Of a stretch of DNA of 64,000 nucleotides, positions 1 to 8,792 are shown one piece after another. The notes under the pieces are model-generated. The model did no database searches. It saw only the letters and a list, made by a program, of their open reading frames with translations, and had not been told where the DNA came from. Position numbers and translations under genes: made by a program. Source of the DNA: Planctomycetota bacterium (GTDB taxonomy: Bacteria > Planctomycetota > UBA8742 > UBA2392). The stretch's first letter is position 1. The number at the start of each line of letters is the position of its first letter. The stretch is taken from positions 96,271 through 160,270 of the forward strand of contig JADLAK010000036.1 of NCBI GenBank assembly GCA_020848275.1, read 5' to 3'.

Positions 1-1221
1 GAGGCCATCGAGAACATCGATATCGGCGGGCCCTCGATGGTCCGTAGCGCCGCAAAGAACCACGATGCCGTCGCGGTTGTCACCGACCCTGACGACTACG
101 GCACGATCATCGAAGAGATGGAAGCCAACGACGGGACGCTTGGCCTCAACACCCGCAAAAAGCTCGCGCTCAAGGCCTTTCGCACGACATCGTGGTACGA
201 CCACGCCATTGCCGAACATCTCGCCGCGCAGGAGGACTACGGCGGTACGCTATTTTCGCCCGCAAAACTTCTCGCACTCTACCCTGCGCAGGAATTGCGC
301 TACGGCGAGAACCCGCACCAGAACGCCATGTTTCACCGCGTCGGCCGTCATCCCGTCGCGCTTGGTGCGCTCACGCAGGTCAGCGGCAAGGAACTTTCCT
401 ACAACAACCTGCTCGACCTCGACGCTGCGTTGCGCGTCAGCGGCGAATTTTCCGACGAGCCCTTTGCAGTCATCGTCAAACACACCAACCCCTGCGGCGC
501 CGCGGTGGGAGCAAGCACCGGCGAAGCGTTTGCGCGCGCCTATGCCTGCGACCCGTTGTCGGCATTCGGCGGCATCGTCGGGCTGAACCGTGCGTTTGAC
601 AAAGCCACGGCGATGCAATTACTCGAGGGCGAAAAATTCATCGAGGCGATTGTCGCGCCTGATTTCCTTCCCGACGCCATTGAGGCCGTCGTCGCCAAGA
701 GCGACAAGAAGTGGCGCAAGTCCATCCGTCTTGTGAAGGCGACGCCGATTGCCCAGGGCACGGAGTACCTCGAGTACCGCGCGGTTTGCGGCGGCATGCT
801 GGTGCAGACCGCCGACACGAGGCGCATGGACCCTGCGCAAATCAAGGTCGTGACTAAGGCCGTGCCTGACAACCGCACCATGGACGAGCTGATGTACGCC
901 TGGATTTTCTGCAAGCATTTCAAGTCCAACGCGATTGTGGTGGCTAACCACAAGTCGCTGCTGGGTTACGGCGCGGGCCAGACCAACCGCGTCGACGCTA
1001 CGGCCCAAGCCCTCAACCGCGCGGGCGCCAAAGCCAAAGGCGCGTTTCTGGCCAGCGACGCGTTCTTTCCCTTTCCTGACAGCGTCGAACTTGCGGCGAT
1101 GGCCGGCATTTCAGCGATTATCCAGCCCGGCGGCAGCGTCAACGACAAGGACGTGATTGCGTCCTGCGACCGCCACGGCGTGGCGATGGTGTTCACCGGC
1201 CTGCGGCATTTCAGGCACTAA
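1..1221 (+). CDS. purH: Bifunctional AICAR formyltransferase/IMP cyclohydrolase PurH, 3' part
   Basis: Catalyses the last two steps of IMP synthesis: formylation of AICAR with 10-formyl-THF, then ring closure. The frame is open from base 1, so the gene starts upstream of the window and most of the N-terminal cyclohydrolase (MGS-like) domain is missing; 'GGPSMVRSAAKNH' is the end of that domain. The rest is the AICAR transformylase domain, with 'RYGENPHQ', 'VIVKHTNPCGAA', 'DPLSAFGGIVGLNR', 'SNAIVVA' and the family C-terminus ending 'MVFTGLRHFRH'. The K-H motif for transformylase catalysis (in 'VKHTNPCG') is present. The gene ends in TAA and is followed by a short palindrome, then a CPBP protease gene on the same strand. 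Identification is secure. Confidence 0.97.
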   Translation, partial: EAIENIDIGGPSMVRSAAKNHDAVAVVTDPDDYGTIIEEMEANDGTLGLNTRKKLALKAFRTTSWYDHAIAEHLAAQEDYGGTLFSPAKLLALYPAQELRYGENPHQNAMFHRVGRHPVALGALTQVSGKELSYNNLLDLDAALRVSGEFSDEPFAVIVKHTNPCGAAVGASTGEAFARAYACDPLSAFGGIVGLNRAFDKATAMQLLEGEKFIEAIVAPDFLPDAIEAVVAKSDKKWRKSIRLVKATPIAQGTEYLEYRAVCGGMLVQTADTRRMDPAQIKVVTKAVPDNRTMDELMYAWIFCKHFKSNAIVVANHKSLLGYGAGQTNRVDATAQALNRAGAKAKGAFLASDAFFPFPDSVELAAMAGISAIIQPGGSVNDKDVIASCDRHGVAMVFTGLRHFRH

Positions 1222-1228
1222 TGCGTGC

Positions 1229-1250
1229 GGGCGGACAGGAATGTCCGCCC
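1229..1250. repeat. Dispersed palindrome, GCGGACA-type
   Basis: A 9-bp perfect stem GGGCGGACA/TGTCCGCCC closes a GGAA tetraloop just after purH. The same element recurs at 21843-21864 (loop TTCT) and 21908-21927 (loop GGAA), so it is a dispersed intergenic family rather than a purH-specific structure. It could work as a weak terminator or mRNA 3' end, but no T-run follows. Confidence 0.75.
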
Positions 1251-1271
1251 CACGGGATGTAATGTGGCCGC

Positions 1272-2159
1272 ATGCTTGCCGACGCCGCAAGGCCTGAGTG
1301 GCTTCAATGGATCCTCGATCCCCTTCGCGGCGATCCCGCGCTTGCTTCAGCGATGCTCGCGGCCTGCGCGCCGCTGGCCGTTGTGTTCACCGTCGCGCTC
1401 TTTCTCTGGATCCGTCGCCACGGGCCAAGCGGCGGCGCACTCTCGTTTGAAGGCTTCATCATCGGGCTGCCGCTTGCGGCGGCGGTGATGATCCTGCCGC
1501 AATTCATCGTGCCGCTGGGCGGCGAAAACATCGGCCATGCGCTGGCAAGCCGTTCACTCGAGTACGGCCTGACGCAGGTGGCGCTGACGCTGGCCGCGAT
1601 CATGATTCTATATCGCAACCCCATCGAGCGGGCCGAAACGCCGCGGCCGCAGTGGCTTGCCGTGCAGCCGCGCACGTTGTCGCGCACGATGATTGCGTGG
1701 GTTGTCGCGATATTTGCGCTGCAGACGGCGATCATCGCCTCGATTGCGATTGCACGCCTGTGGGGCGGGCAGGCTGAGGTGCAGCCGGTGTTGGGTTTCC
1801 TGATCGAACAGCGCAACGCGCGGAGCATCATCGGGGCCTATGTGCTTGTGGTTGCCGGTGCGGCGCTCAGCGAAGAATTTATCTTTCGACTGGTGCTGTA
1901 CGGCGGGCTGCGCCGCCTGTTCACATCGGTGGTAGGGGAGAACGGCGCGCACTGGATTGCGCTGGGGCTCTCAGTTGCGGCGTTTGTCGCGGTGCACGGC
2001 CTGCTTGCGCCGGCGCTGTGGTACCTGATTGCGCCGATGACGATTTTGTCCGTGGCGCTGACACTGACTTACGCGCACACGCGGTCGATCTGGCCAAGCG
2101 TTCTCATGCACGCGGTGCACAACGCGTTTACGCTGACGCTCGCGCTAACTTTGACTTGA
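1272..2159 (+). CDS. CPBP family intramembrane metalloprotease (CAAX protease-like)
   Basis: A 295-residue polytopic membrane protein of the CPBP/Abi family, whose members are intramembrane glutamyl metalloproteases. The motifs sit in the C-terminal half: 'SEEFIFR' (EExxxR) near residue 200, 'VAVHGL' near 240 and 'HAVHNAF' (HxxxN) near 280. Several hydrophobic segments precede them. The ATG at 1272 follows purH by 50 bp, so co-transcription is possible. The stop abuts the stop of the convergent sdhC-like gene with no gap. The substrate cannot be deduced; family members act in peptide maturation, bacteriocin immunity or protein processing. Confidence 0.85.
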   Translation: MLADAARPEWLQWILDPLRGDPALASAMLAACAPLAVVFTVALFLWIRRHGPSGGALSFEGFIIGLPLAAAVMILPQFIVPLGGENIGHALASRSLEYGLTQVALTLAAIMILYRNPIERAETPRPQWLAVQPRTLSRTMIAWVVAIFALQTAIIASIAIARLWGGQAEVQPVLGFLIEQRNARSIIGAYVLVVAGAALSEEFIFRLVLYGGLRRLFTSVVGENGAHWIALGLSVAAFVAVHGLLAPALWYLIAPMTILSVALTLTYAHTRSIWPSVLMHAVHNAFTLTLALTLT

Positions 2160-2906
2160 TTACTTGTCGTCTTTGGCGGGCGCGGGTTTCTTCGCGCCGC
2201 CCTGAAAGGTGCCCTGGTAGCCGTAGCCCATGTTTTTCTCGGCGGCCTTGCCGGCTTCGCTTTCGACAAACGGCGGTTTGATGGTCTGCGTGAGCGGCAA
2301 AAGCGCCGCGATGCCCGCCGCGGACATGAGCAAAAACAGGCCCATGAAAAGGCGGAAAGACCACTTCTGCGCGTTCTTGCTGATGGTGATGCCCCAGACA
2401 ATGCAGAACGTGAAGAAGCCGTTGCACAGGTGAAAGCTCGCGGCAACCACGCCGACGCCGTAAACGACCGCGAGCCAGCCCTTGTTCTTGTCGAACAATC
2501 CGACCATCGAGTTGTACATCAACTCCTTTTGCTCTTCCGAAAACGTGAAGCGCGTCTGCACCACGTGAAATACCACGTAGAACAGCGTGATCCACGCCGT
2601 GATGCGCTGAAGCGTGTACATGATGTTGCGTGCGTACGGGTATTTCGCCGGGTTGAACTTGTTGTCGAGCATGAAATACACGCCCAAGAGCGCGTGCGCC
2701 GCAAGGGGTGCAAACACGCCGCCGATTTCAAGCACAACCAGTAGCGGCTGGTGCGTGATGAAATGGACGTGTTCGTCGTATACCGCCGGGCCCCACATCG
2801 CTAGGAAGTTCGCGTAGATGTGCTGAAGCAAGAACACGCCGACGGGCACCACGCCCAGCAGGCTGTGGATGCGGCGCAAATAGAAATGTCTGTTGTCAGC
2901 GGTCAT
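2160..2906 (-). CDS. sdhC: Succinate dehydrogenase/fumarate reductase cytochrome b558-type subunit
   Basis: A 248-residue membrane protein resembling the di-heme cytochrome b subunit of Bacillus-type succinate:quinone reductases. It starts 'FYLRRIHSLLGVVPVGVF' and has about five membrane helices with histidines suitable as heme ligands near residues 14, 28, 70, 113 and 155. It would anchor SdhAB and pass electrons to quinone. No sdhA or sdhB lies in the window; instead it follows nuoL by 15 bp on the same strand, so it looks like the distal gene of a nuoJKL-sdhC transcript. The C-terminus adds a Lys/Ala/Pro-rich tail. The family is clear; the symbol follows the b558-type nomenclature. Confidence 0.85.
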   Translation of the reverse strand: MTADNRHFYLRRIHSLLGVVPVGVFLLQHIYANFLAMWGPAVYDEHVHFITHQPLLVVLEIGGVFAPLAAHALLGVYFMLDNKFNPAKYPYARNIMYTLQRITAWITLFYVVFHVVQTRFTFSEEQKELMYNSMVGLFDKNKGWLAVVYGVGVVAASFHLCNGFFTFCIVWGITISKNAQKWSFRLFMGLFLLMSAAGIAALLPLTQTIKPPFVESEAGKAAEKNMGYGYQGTFQGGAKKPAPAKDDK

Positions 2907-2921
2907 GGTGTTGCCCGTTGT

Positions 2922-4982
2922 CTATCTTACAAACAGGAACAGGGCCAGCAGTATTGCCGCTCCCGCCGCAAACGCGTACAGGTAGTGACGCACGACACCT
3001 GTCTGGACGCGCCGCGCGATGCGGCTGCCGGTGGCGACAGCCATGGCGCTGCCATTGACGAGAATCAGGTCGATGAAGATCACATCGATCATGACAAACG
3101 CGACGTCCGAAAGTATCTGGATCGGGCGCACAAAGAGAATCTGGTACAGCTCATCGATGTAATACTTGTTCAGCAGCAGGCGATAGGGCGCGCCCATCTT
3201 GCCGCTTGCCAGCGCCTGTTCGCGCGCCACGCCCTTGGGGCTGGAGTAAATCGAGAACGCAAAGAACGAAACGCCGATGGCCACGACGCTGCTGATGATC
3301 ATGTTGACCCATTCGCGCGCAATGCTGTCGGCGCTGTGTTCAGCGTGCAGCGCAAACACCGAATGGTTGTGGTGCAGGTGTTCCTGCCCCGCCGCAAACA
3401 CGGGCGCAAGGTAGTCGCTGAACGGCGCGTAGTTCAGCCACGCCGCGGGCATCCAGAGGTAGCCGGCCCCGATGGCCGCCAGCGCGAGGATGGCAAGCGG
3501 CAGCGTCATGCTGCGCGGCGATTCCTCGGCGTGGGCATAAGCCGCATCGGCGCCGCGCCACTTGCCAAAGAAGCACAGGCCGATCAGTCGGAAGCTGTAG
3601 AACGCCGTGCAAACGGCAGCTGCTACGCCCATGGCCCAGACGATGTAGCCGAGGTTGATGCCGCCGCCCATGGCCGAGCCAAGCTCAAAGGCGGTGTACA
3701 GGATTGCGTCTTTGCTGAAGAAGCCCGAGAACAACGGGATACCCGCAAGGCCGCAGGAGCCGACGATCATCACCATGCAGGTCACGGGCAGCTTCTTCTT
3801 GAGGCCGCCCATCTTGAAGAGGTCCTGGCTGTCGGGGTTGCCGTGGCCCAGCGTGTGCTCAAGCGAATGGATCACGCTGCCCGCGCCCAGGAAGAGCAAC
3901 GCCTTGAAGAACGCGTGCGTGAACAGGTGGAACACAGCGACGGGGTAATTTCCCAGGCCCAGCGCCATGAACATGAAGCCAAGCTGGCTGACGGTTGAAT
4001 AAGCGAGCACCTTCTTGATGTCGCGCTGCACCAGGCCAATGGTGCCGGCAAACAGCGCCGTGGCCGCGCCGACAATGGCCACAAGTTGCAGCGCCGCCTC
4101 GGCGTGCACCCAGATGAAATTCAGGCGCGCAATCATGTACACGCCCGCGGTCACCATGGTTGCGGCGTGGATCAGCGCCGAAACCGGCGTGGGGCCCGCC
4201 ATGGCGTCAGGCAGCCAGACGTAGAGCGGAATCTGTGCGCTCTTGCCGCAAGCGCCTATGAACAGGCACACGCAGGCCCAGTTAATGAGGTTGAGGTCCA
4301 TGTGGCCGTGGGAATTTTCGGCGACGATGCGATAAAGGCCGCCGGGCACAAACGGGTCATCCATGTAGCTGAGCGTCCCGAAATGCCAGAAAATCAGGAA
4401 CATGCCCAGCATGAAGCCGAAGTCGCCGATGCGGTTGACGATGAAGGCCTTTTTGCCCGCGTCGCTGTTCTTGCGTTCCTTGAACCAGAAGCCGATCAGC
4501 AGGTAGCTGCAAAGGCCCACGCCTTCCCAGCCCAAAAACAGCGTCACGAGTGAGTCGCCCAGCACCAGCATCAACATCGCGAAGCAGAACAGGTTGAGAT
4601 AGCTGAAATAACGGGCGAAACCTTCGTCGTGGCCCATGTAACCGACACTGTAGATGTGGATCAGGCTGCCGACGCCCGTGATAATCAGCGTCATCAGCAT
4701 CGACAATTGGTCGGCGTACAGCCGGAAGCTGACCGCGAAGCCGGCTTCCTGCACGACCATCCAGTTGTACCCGATGGATTGGATTGTGATGCCCTGCGAA
4801 ACGCGGCTGATGAACAACGATAGAGCAATAATGAACGCGCCGACGACGGCGCCGCAGGCAATGGCGCCGGACGACGCAATGTTGAACCGTTTGCCGAAAA
4901 GGCCGTTAGTCGCCGAGCCAAGCAGCGGCAGCAGCGGCACGAGCCACAGCAATACTTCGGGATTCTTGAACAGGTTGTCCAT
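2922..4982 (-). CDS. nuoL: NADH-quinone oxidoreductase subunit L
   Basis: A 686-residue antiporter-like membrane subunit of complex I that contributes to proton pumping. Diagnostic stretches are 'SVGYMGHDEGFARYF', 'LFLGWEGVGLCSYLLIGFW', 'PLYVWLPDAMAGPTPVSAL', 'HAATMVTAGVYM' and 'FTHAFFKALLFLGAGSVIH', including the conserved Glu of TM5 and Lys residues of the channel. Length and the C-terminal lateral helix region fit NuoL rather than NuoM or NuoN. Three bases separate the nuoK stop from this ATG, indicating translational coupling. NuoM and NuoN, which normally follow, are absent; an sdhC-like gene takes their place. Confidence 0.96.
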   Translation of the reverse strand: MDNLFKNPEVLLWLVPLLPLLGSATNGLFGKRFNIASSGAIACGAVVGAFIIALSLFISRVSQGITIQSIGYNWMVVQEAGFAVSFRLYADQLSMLMTLIITGVGSLIHIYSVGYMGHDEGFARYFSYLNLFCFAMLMLVLGDSLVTLFLGWEGVGLCSYLLIGFWFKERKNSDAGKKAFIVNRIGDFGFMLGMFLIFWHFGTLSYMDDPFVPGGLYRIVAENSHGHMDLNLINWACVCLFIGACGKSAQIPLYVWLPDAMAGPTPVSALIHAATMVTAGVYMIARLNFIWVHAEAALQLVAIVGAATALFAGTIGLVQRDIKKVLAYSTVSQLGFMFMALGLGNYPVAVFHLFTHAFFKALLFLGAGSVIHSLEHTLGHGNPDSQDLFKMGGLKKKLPVTCMVMIVGSCGLAGIPLFSGFFSKDAILYTAFELGSAMGGGINLGYIVWAMGVAAAVCTAFYSFRLIGLCFFGKWRGADAAYAHAEESPRSMTLPLAILALAAIGAGYLWMPAAWLNYAPFSDYLAPVFAAGQEHLHHNHSVFALHAEHSADSIAREWVNMIISSVVAIGVSFFAFSIYSSPKGVAREQALASGKMGAPYRLLLNKYYIDELYQILFVRPIQILSDVAFVMIDVIFIDLILVNGSAMAVATGSRIARRVQTGVVRHYLYAFAAGAAILLALFLFVR

Positions 4983-4985
4983 GCG

Positions 4986-5321
4986 TTAGTGCTTCAACTC
5001 GGTTGCTAAATCCGCGGCGCTTGTGTGTTTGCGCCTGAAGACCGCCACAATGATGGCCAGGCCGACGCCGACTTCCGCCGCCGCCACGGCCATCACCATC
5101 AAGGTGAAAAATTGTCCACTGTGCGCGCGCGAAAAATCGTCGGCCGCGCCGCCCATGCCCGCCCAGTAACGCGCCACGCCCACGAGCGCAACGTTGGCCG
5201 CGTTCAACATCAGCTCAAGCGACATCAGCAGCAGCACGAGGTTGCCGCGCGACAGCACGCCATAGAGGCCCACACTGAAGAGGACGGCTGCCAGCGCAAA
5301 GACTATCTTGGGCTCGAGCAT
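4986..5321 (-). CDS. nuoK: NADH-quinone oxidoreductase subunit K
   Basis: A 111-residue, three-helix complex I membrane subunit (MrpC-like). It carries the two conserved membrane glutamates, in 'LELMLNAANVAL' (TM2) and 'AAAEVGVGLAI' (TM3), needed for proton translocation. Its ATG overlaps the nuoJ stop in a TAATG arrangement, typical of coupled translation. The roughly ten residues after TM3 are an unremarkable hydrophilic tail. Order and spacing nuoJ-nuoK-nuoL match the canonical nuo operon. Confidence 0.96.
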   Translation of the reverse strand: MLEPKIVFALAAVLFSVGLYGVLSRGNLVLLLMSLELMLNAANVALVGVARYWAGMGGAADDFSRAHSGQFFTLMVMAVAAAEVGVGLAIIVAVFRRKHTSAADLATELKH

Positions 5322-5971
5322 TATTCGTCCTCCGTCGCCACGGCGGGCTCGGGTTCGGTCGCCTGCGCGGTGTGGCGCTTGGCAAGCAACACCGCACCCA
5401 GCACCGCCGCGAAAATCAGGATGCTGACGACTTCAAAGGCGAGCGGGAAATCCTGGAACGTCACCAGCGTAATTCCCGAGGCCGAGCCGAACTGGACCAT
5501 CGGCACAATGCCGTCGCGCGCAAGCCCTTCGCCCTCGACCAGCGGGCCGAACTTGCCGAAGCGTTCAGGCAGCTTGAAGATCGCAAACAGCATCGCCGCA
5601 AGCACGCCCAGCGAAATCAGCGCCGCCAGCGGGTTAGGCAGGACAAAGCGTTTTACGCGCGTGCCTGCTTCGGGCTTGGCGTCAGGGTTGAACACAGCGC
5701 GGCTGTCGACGACGCGCGGCGTGCCCATGCCCAGCACGGTGCGGGTGTCCGTGAACATCAACACGAACAAAAACAGCACGGCAATAGCGCCGGCATAGAT
5801 GAGGATCTGGCTTACGGCTACAAAGGAAGCGTCGAGGCAGAAGAACACGCCCGCCGTGCCGGCGAAGGAAACCAGGAGCGAAAGCAGCGAGTAGATCGCG
5901 TTGCGCTGGACTACGCACAACACACCGCCGATCAACGCCACAATCGCGCAGAAAACAAATAGAACTTCCAT
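5321..5971 (-). CDS. nuoJ: NADH-quinone oxidoreductase subunit J
   Basis: A 216-residue complex I membrane subunit with five predicted helices. The family signature is in the N-terminal half: 'RNAIYSLLSLLVSFAGTAG' followed by 'QILIYAGAIAVLFLFVLM'. The region between residues 85 and 125 is a longer hydrophilic loop than in E. coli NuoJ. It is the first gene of the nuoJKL-sdhC cluster. No nuoI or nuoH precedes it: the next upstream gene, 128 bp away, is an unrelated HEAT-repeat lipoprotein on the same strand. Any promoter would lie in 5972-6099; I recognise no clear one. Confidence 0.94.
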   Translation of the reverse strand: MEVLFVFCAIVALIGGVLCVVQRNAIYSLLSLLVSFAGTAGVFFCLDASFVAVSQILIYAGAIAVLFLFVLMFTDTRTVLGMGTPRVVDSRAVFNPDAKPEAGTRVKRFVLPNPLAALISLGVLAAMLFAIFKLPERFGKFGPLVEGEGLARDGIVPMVQFGSASGITLVTFQDFPLAFEVVSILIFAAVLGAVLLAKRHTAQATEPEPAVATEDE

Positions 5972-6099
5972 CCGCCGAGCCCCAGTGAAAGCGGCGGCAC
6001 ACTAGCAGCGCGCAAGAGTCGAAGCAAGCACGCGCGACGTGGTGGAAAACACAACCGGCCCGCGTGTGCGGGCCGGTCGGTTTCATGGATAATTTGAGC

Positions 6100-7500
6100 T
6101 TAGCGCGTGCGCGGAGTCGTGCGCGGGGTGTTCGTGCGCGGCGTCGTGCTGCTTGGGCGTGAGGGCGTGGTGCGCGGCGTCGTGCGCGGTTGTGTCGTGG
6201 GTTGCGTGTACGACGGACGCGAGCCGCTGCCCTGGAGGTTGCTCGTGATGCGCGGGCGGGGCTTGCCGACATAGGCGTTCTTGGGGTCGAGTTCGGGCCA
6301 GGCGGTGTAGAAGTACTGCCGCCACGACGGCATATCGGCGCCGAAATCCTTGGCCGTGACGCGCACAAGCGTCGAGGCCGCCGCGCGCTGGACGTCCGGG
6401 TTCTCATCTTCAATCAGGTCCACCAGCGGAAAGGCGTCCTTGGCTCGTTCACGGGTAATCAGGTCGCCAAGGGCAATCGCCGCCGCGCGGCGCACGACCG
6501 CGACGCGGTCGCCGGTGGCTTGCAGCAAGGGCTCAACGGCGCGCGCATCCTTGACGCGCGCCAGCGCCAGCGCGGCCGATTCACGCACAAGGTCGCTGAA
6601 GTCGCCCAGTGCAAGCTGGATAGCGTCGTAAACAACTTCGGGGTTGCTGCCGGCATGAGCAGCCAGCGAATTGACCGCTTCACGGCGTACCGCGCTGCTT
6701 TCGTCGGCGGCCGCGTTGACCAGCGCGGGCACAACAATCGAGCTGTCCGGCACGCGGCCCAGCGCAATGGCGGCAGCGATGCGGATGTCCACGCTAGGAT
6801 GAGTCAGGCCAATCTTCGTCAGGTCGGCAGCGGCAACGGGGTCGGCCACGCGGCCCAGGCCATTGACGGCCTCGATCTGCACGCCGAGGTCGTGGTCGGA
6901 AAGAAAGCGGTCGCGCAGGGGCTGGATGCCGTCGTTGAGCGCGCTGTCGTAGGCGCAGGCATAGGCCATGACGGCGGCGCGGCGCATAGCCGGCGAGCTG
7001 TCGCGGTCGTCCATCACCTTGGCCAGGCCGCGCATGAGCTCGGCATGTTTCGAGTAATCACGCAGTTTGTCGCCCAGCGTCGCAAGCCCGAGCGCCGCGT
7101 TGAGGCGAATACTCTCCGGTTCGTCCTGCAGCACTTTGGCCAGCAACGGGCCTACGACCGTCGAGTCGCCGGTGAAGCCAAGCAATACTCCCGCAATACG
7201 GCGGCGCGGCGTGCTGCTGTTGTCATTCAACGCGGAGATCAGCGCGGCCTGGTAACGCCGCGTTGATTCGCCCAGCTTGATGCGCAAGGACTGTTCGGCC
7301 GCTGTTTCGGCGCGGCGCACGGCGTTTGCCAGCGCGCGCAGGTCCGCGTCAAAACTCTCCAGCGTGGCGTCATCCAGGTACGCGTAGTTAGGCGTGCCGT
7401 CTTTGTTTTCGACATTGTCCTTGGGCTGCGATGCGCAACCAAAAGAGCAGCCAAGAAGCGCGAGCCCTGCCACCAACGCGACGCTTGCCTTGAGATTCAT
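6100..7500 (-). CDS. HEAT-repeat lipoprotein
   Basis: A 466-residue predicted lipoprotein. The N-terminus is a signal peptide with lipobox-like cysteines ('LALLGCS' and 'SFGCAS', near residues 18 and 22). Residues 85-400 are roughly eight HEAT/PBS-lyase-like repeats, seen as recurring blocks such as 'AVNGLGRV', 'AAAIALGRV' and 'SAALALARV'. The last 50 residues are a low-complexity Thr/Pro/Arg tail built from 'TTPRTTP'-like units, probably disordered. HEAT arrays usually bind proteins; no enzyme motif is visible. A Shine-Dalgarno AAAGGA lies upstream of the ATG at 7500. Partner and function unknown. Confidence 0.8.
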   Translation of the reverse strand: MNLKASVALVAGLALLGCSFGCASQPKDNVENKDGTPNYAYLDDATLESFDADLRALANAVRRAETAAEQSLRIKLGESTRRYQAALISALNDNSSTPRRRIAGVLLGFTGDSTVVGPLLAKVLQDEPESIRLNAALGLATLGDKLRDYSKHAELMRGLAKVMDDRDSSPAMRRAAVMAYACAYDSALNDGIQPLRDRFLSDHDLGVQIEAVNGLGRVADPVAAADLTKIGLTHPSVDIRIAAAIALGRVPDSSIVVPALVNAAADESSAVRREAVNSLAAHAGSNPEVVYDAIQLALGDFSDLVRESAALALARVKDARAVEPLLQATGDRVAVVRRAAAIALGDLITRERAKDAFPLVDLIEDENPDVQRAAASTLVRVTAKDFGADMPSWRQYFYTAWPELDPKNAYVGKPRPRITSNLQGSGSRPSYTQPTTQPRTTPRTTPSRPSSTTPRTNTPRTTPRTR

Positions 7501-7979
7501 CCGGGTCGTCCTTTGTGCGGAAGAAAAAATCGGGTAGTGGGTCCGGTCGGCTGCGAGACGCTAAGAAGTGGCTGGGGCGTCCCTGCCCCAATTCAAAACT
7601 CGCCTGGGCCACGGACACCCCGGCCACGTACTGCGCCGCCAAACGGACCCACAACCAAAAATCGCCGCAGTTAATACGCGTAATCCCAAACACGGTTTGG
7701 AATTAAATGCGACTTTGTTTGCGTGTCGGGGTCTTGGGGCCGCCGCTGTTTCGTAACTGTGGCGTTACCGGCCCGACACGGCGGGAGCCTTCGGCCGGTT
7801 GGGAGGGAGGAAACACCTCCGGTCTATCCAATGTTGAAAACACTGTAAGATCTTTTTTTGATGCAGGTTATAACGGTTGGCTGCCTGGGCCTCGGTATTC
7901 GTTCAGACCATTGCCGCCTGCGGCGCGGATGGCATAAAGGTTGCACCGAATTACCGCTGGCAGGGTCATCGAGGTTTAT
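7501..7979. other. 479-bp intergenic region without a convincing gene
   Basis: Lies between the minus-strand HEAT lipoprotein and the plus-strand vWA-like gene, so it should hold two divergent promoters; I cannot place either with confidence. It contains a dispersed repeat (7566-7590, near-identical to 38396-38420), a small hairpin GGAGG-AAACA-CCTCC at 7806-7820, and an AT-rich stretch around 7832-7880. Open frames here have no recognisable composition, start site or homology. I recognise no riboswitch class. Confidence 0.5.
7566..7590. repeat. Dispersed repeat TGGCTGGGGCGTCCC
   Basis: A 25-bp sequence beginning AAGTGGCTGGGGCGTCCC recurs at 38396-38420 with one or two mismatches. Each copy contains a small hairpin GGGGC/GCCCC. 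Both copies are intergenic. Confidence 0.65.
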
Positions 7980-8792
7980 GTGAGCACAGGGATTCAAATT
8001 CGTCGCGTGTTGCCTTCGGCCTTGCTGGTCGTGTTGCTGATGTTGGCCATTGTGCCCGTATCGACGGTGGCGCAGGCCACGTCGCCCTCGCCTCAGCCCT
8101 CCCTGGGCGAGGGCGACAAGCCGAAAACCGAACCTGTCGACCCGAGCCACACCGGCGGCGATCGCCCTGTGCCCTACCCGCGCGTGGCCTTTGGCAACGA
8201 AGAGAAAAAAGAAATCGAAAAGCCCGCGCGCGTGCGCGCGTACCTGATTGATTGCAGCGCCGACATGAGCAAAAAGTTTTCAATCAAGGAAAAAGACAAG
8301 GATGTTGAGACCACGCGCCTGGCGTATGTGCAGGGCCAGGTCAAGCTGAGCCTCGACCTTCTGCGCAACAACCCTCAAATCCTTTTTAATGTGATGTCCT
8401 ATGGCGACGGGGCTGACCTTGGCGGCAAGGTTGTGCCGTTCTCGGCGACCGTCGACGGCATCAACCAGGCCAAGGCTTGGCTTGACGACCGCAAGGCCCA
8501 GGGCACGGCGGACTTCTTTGCGGCGCTCAAGGGACTGTTTGACGACGACGTCGCCGAGGTGCGCCTGCTTGCGGGCACACTGCCTGTGCGCCCCGCAGGC
8601 GTCGATGAAAAGGAACTGGCCAAGGACGCCAAGGCCGCGGCAATCCAGGATTTCATCGTTGCGGCCGTCACCGCGTGGCGCAAGGCGGGCAAGAAGACTA
8701 CTCTGGACATCGTCGGTATCGACCTGGTGGACGATGCCAAGGCGTTTTACAAGCGGCTGGCCAAGGCCGGCGGCGGGCAGTACCTGGATTGA
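7980..8792 (+). CDS. Secreted protein with von Willebrand factor A-like domain
   Basis: Start chosen at GTG 7980, with GAGG five bases upstream, rather than the in-frame TTG at 7941. The 270-residue product begins with a signal peptide ('LPSALLVVLLMLAIVPV', cleavage after 'AQA'), then a Pro/Ser-rich linker. From about residue 70 there is a vWA-like fold: 'VRAYLIDCSADMS', a middle part with 'FNVMSYGDGADLGG', a 'GTADFFAALKGLF' helix and a C-terminal 'KAGGGQYLD', the usual vWA ending. The MIDAS motif is altered: DxSxS reads D-C-S-A-D, so metal binding is doubtful. It precedes the giant pseudopilin-like gene by 201 bp on the same strand. Confidence 0.7.
   Translation: MSTGIQIRRVLPSALLVVLLMLAIVPVSTVAQATSPSPQPSLGEGDKPKTEPVDPSHTGGDRPVPYPRVAFGNEEKKEIEKPARVRAYLIDCSADMSKKFSIKEKDKDVETTRLAYVQGQVKLSLDLLRNNPQILFNVMSYGDGADLGGKVVPFSATVDGINQAKAWLDDRKAQGTADFFAALKGLFDDDVAEVRLLAGTLPVRPAGVDEKELAKDAKAAAIQDFIVAAVTAWRKAGKKTTLDIVGIDLVDDAKAFYKRLAKAGGGQYLD

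Noticed and set aside
2820..3998. A 392-codon plus-strand frame opposite nuoL
   Set aside because: Antisense to a certain nuoL gene; composition is typical of GC-skewed noise.
7806..7820. Riboswitch upstream of the vWA-like gene
   Set aside because: Only a 5-bp hairpin; no consensus of a known riboswitch class could be matched.
7707..7937. A 76-codon frame in the 479-bp intergenic region
   Set aside because: No Shine-Dalgarno, no domain-like pattern, and it overlaps hairpins and the likely promoter area.
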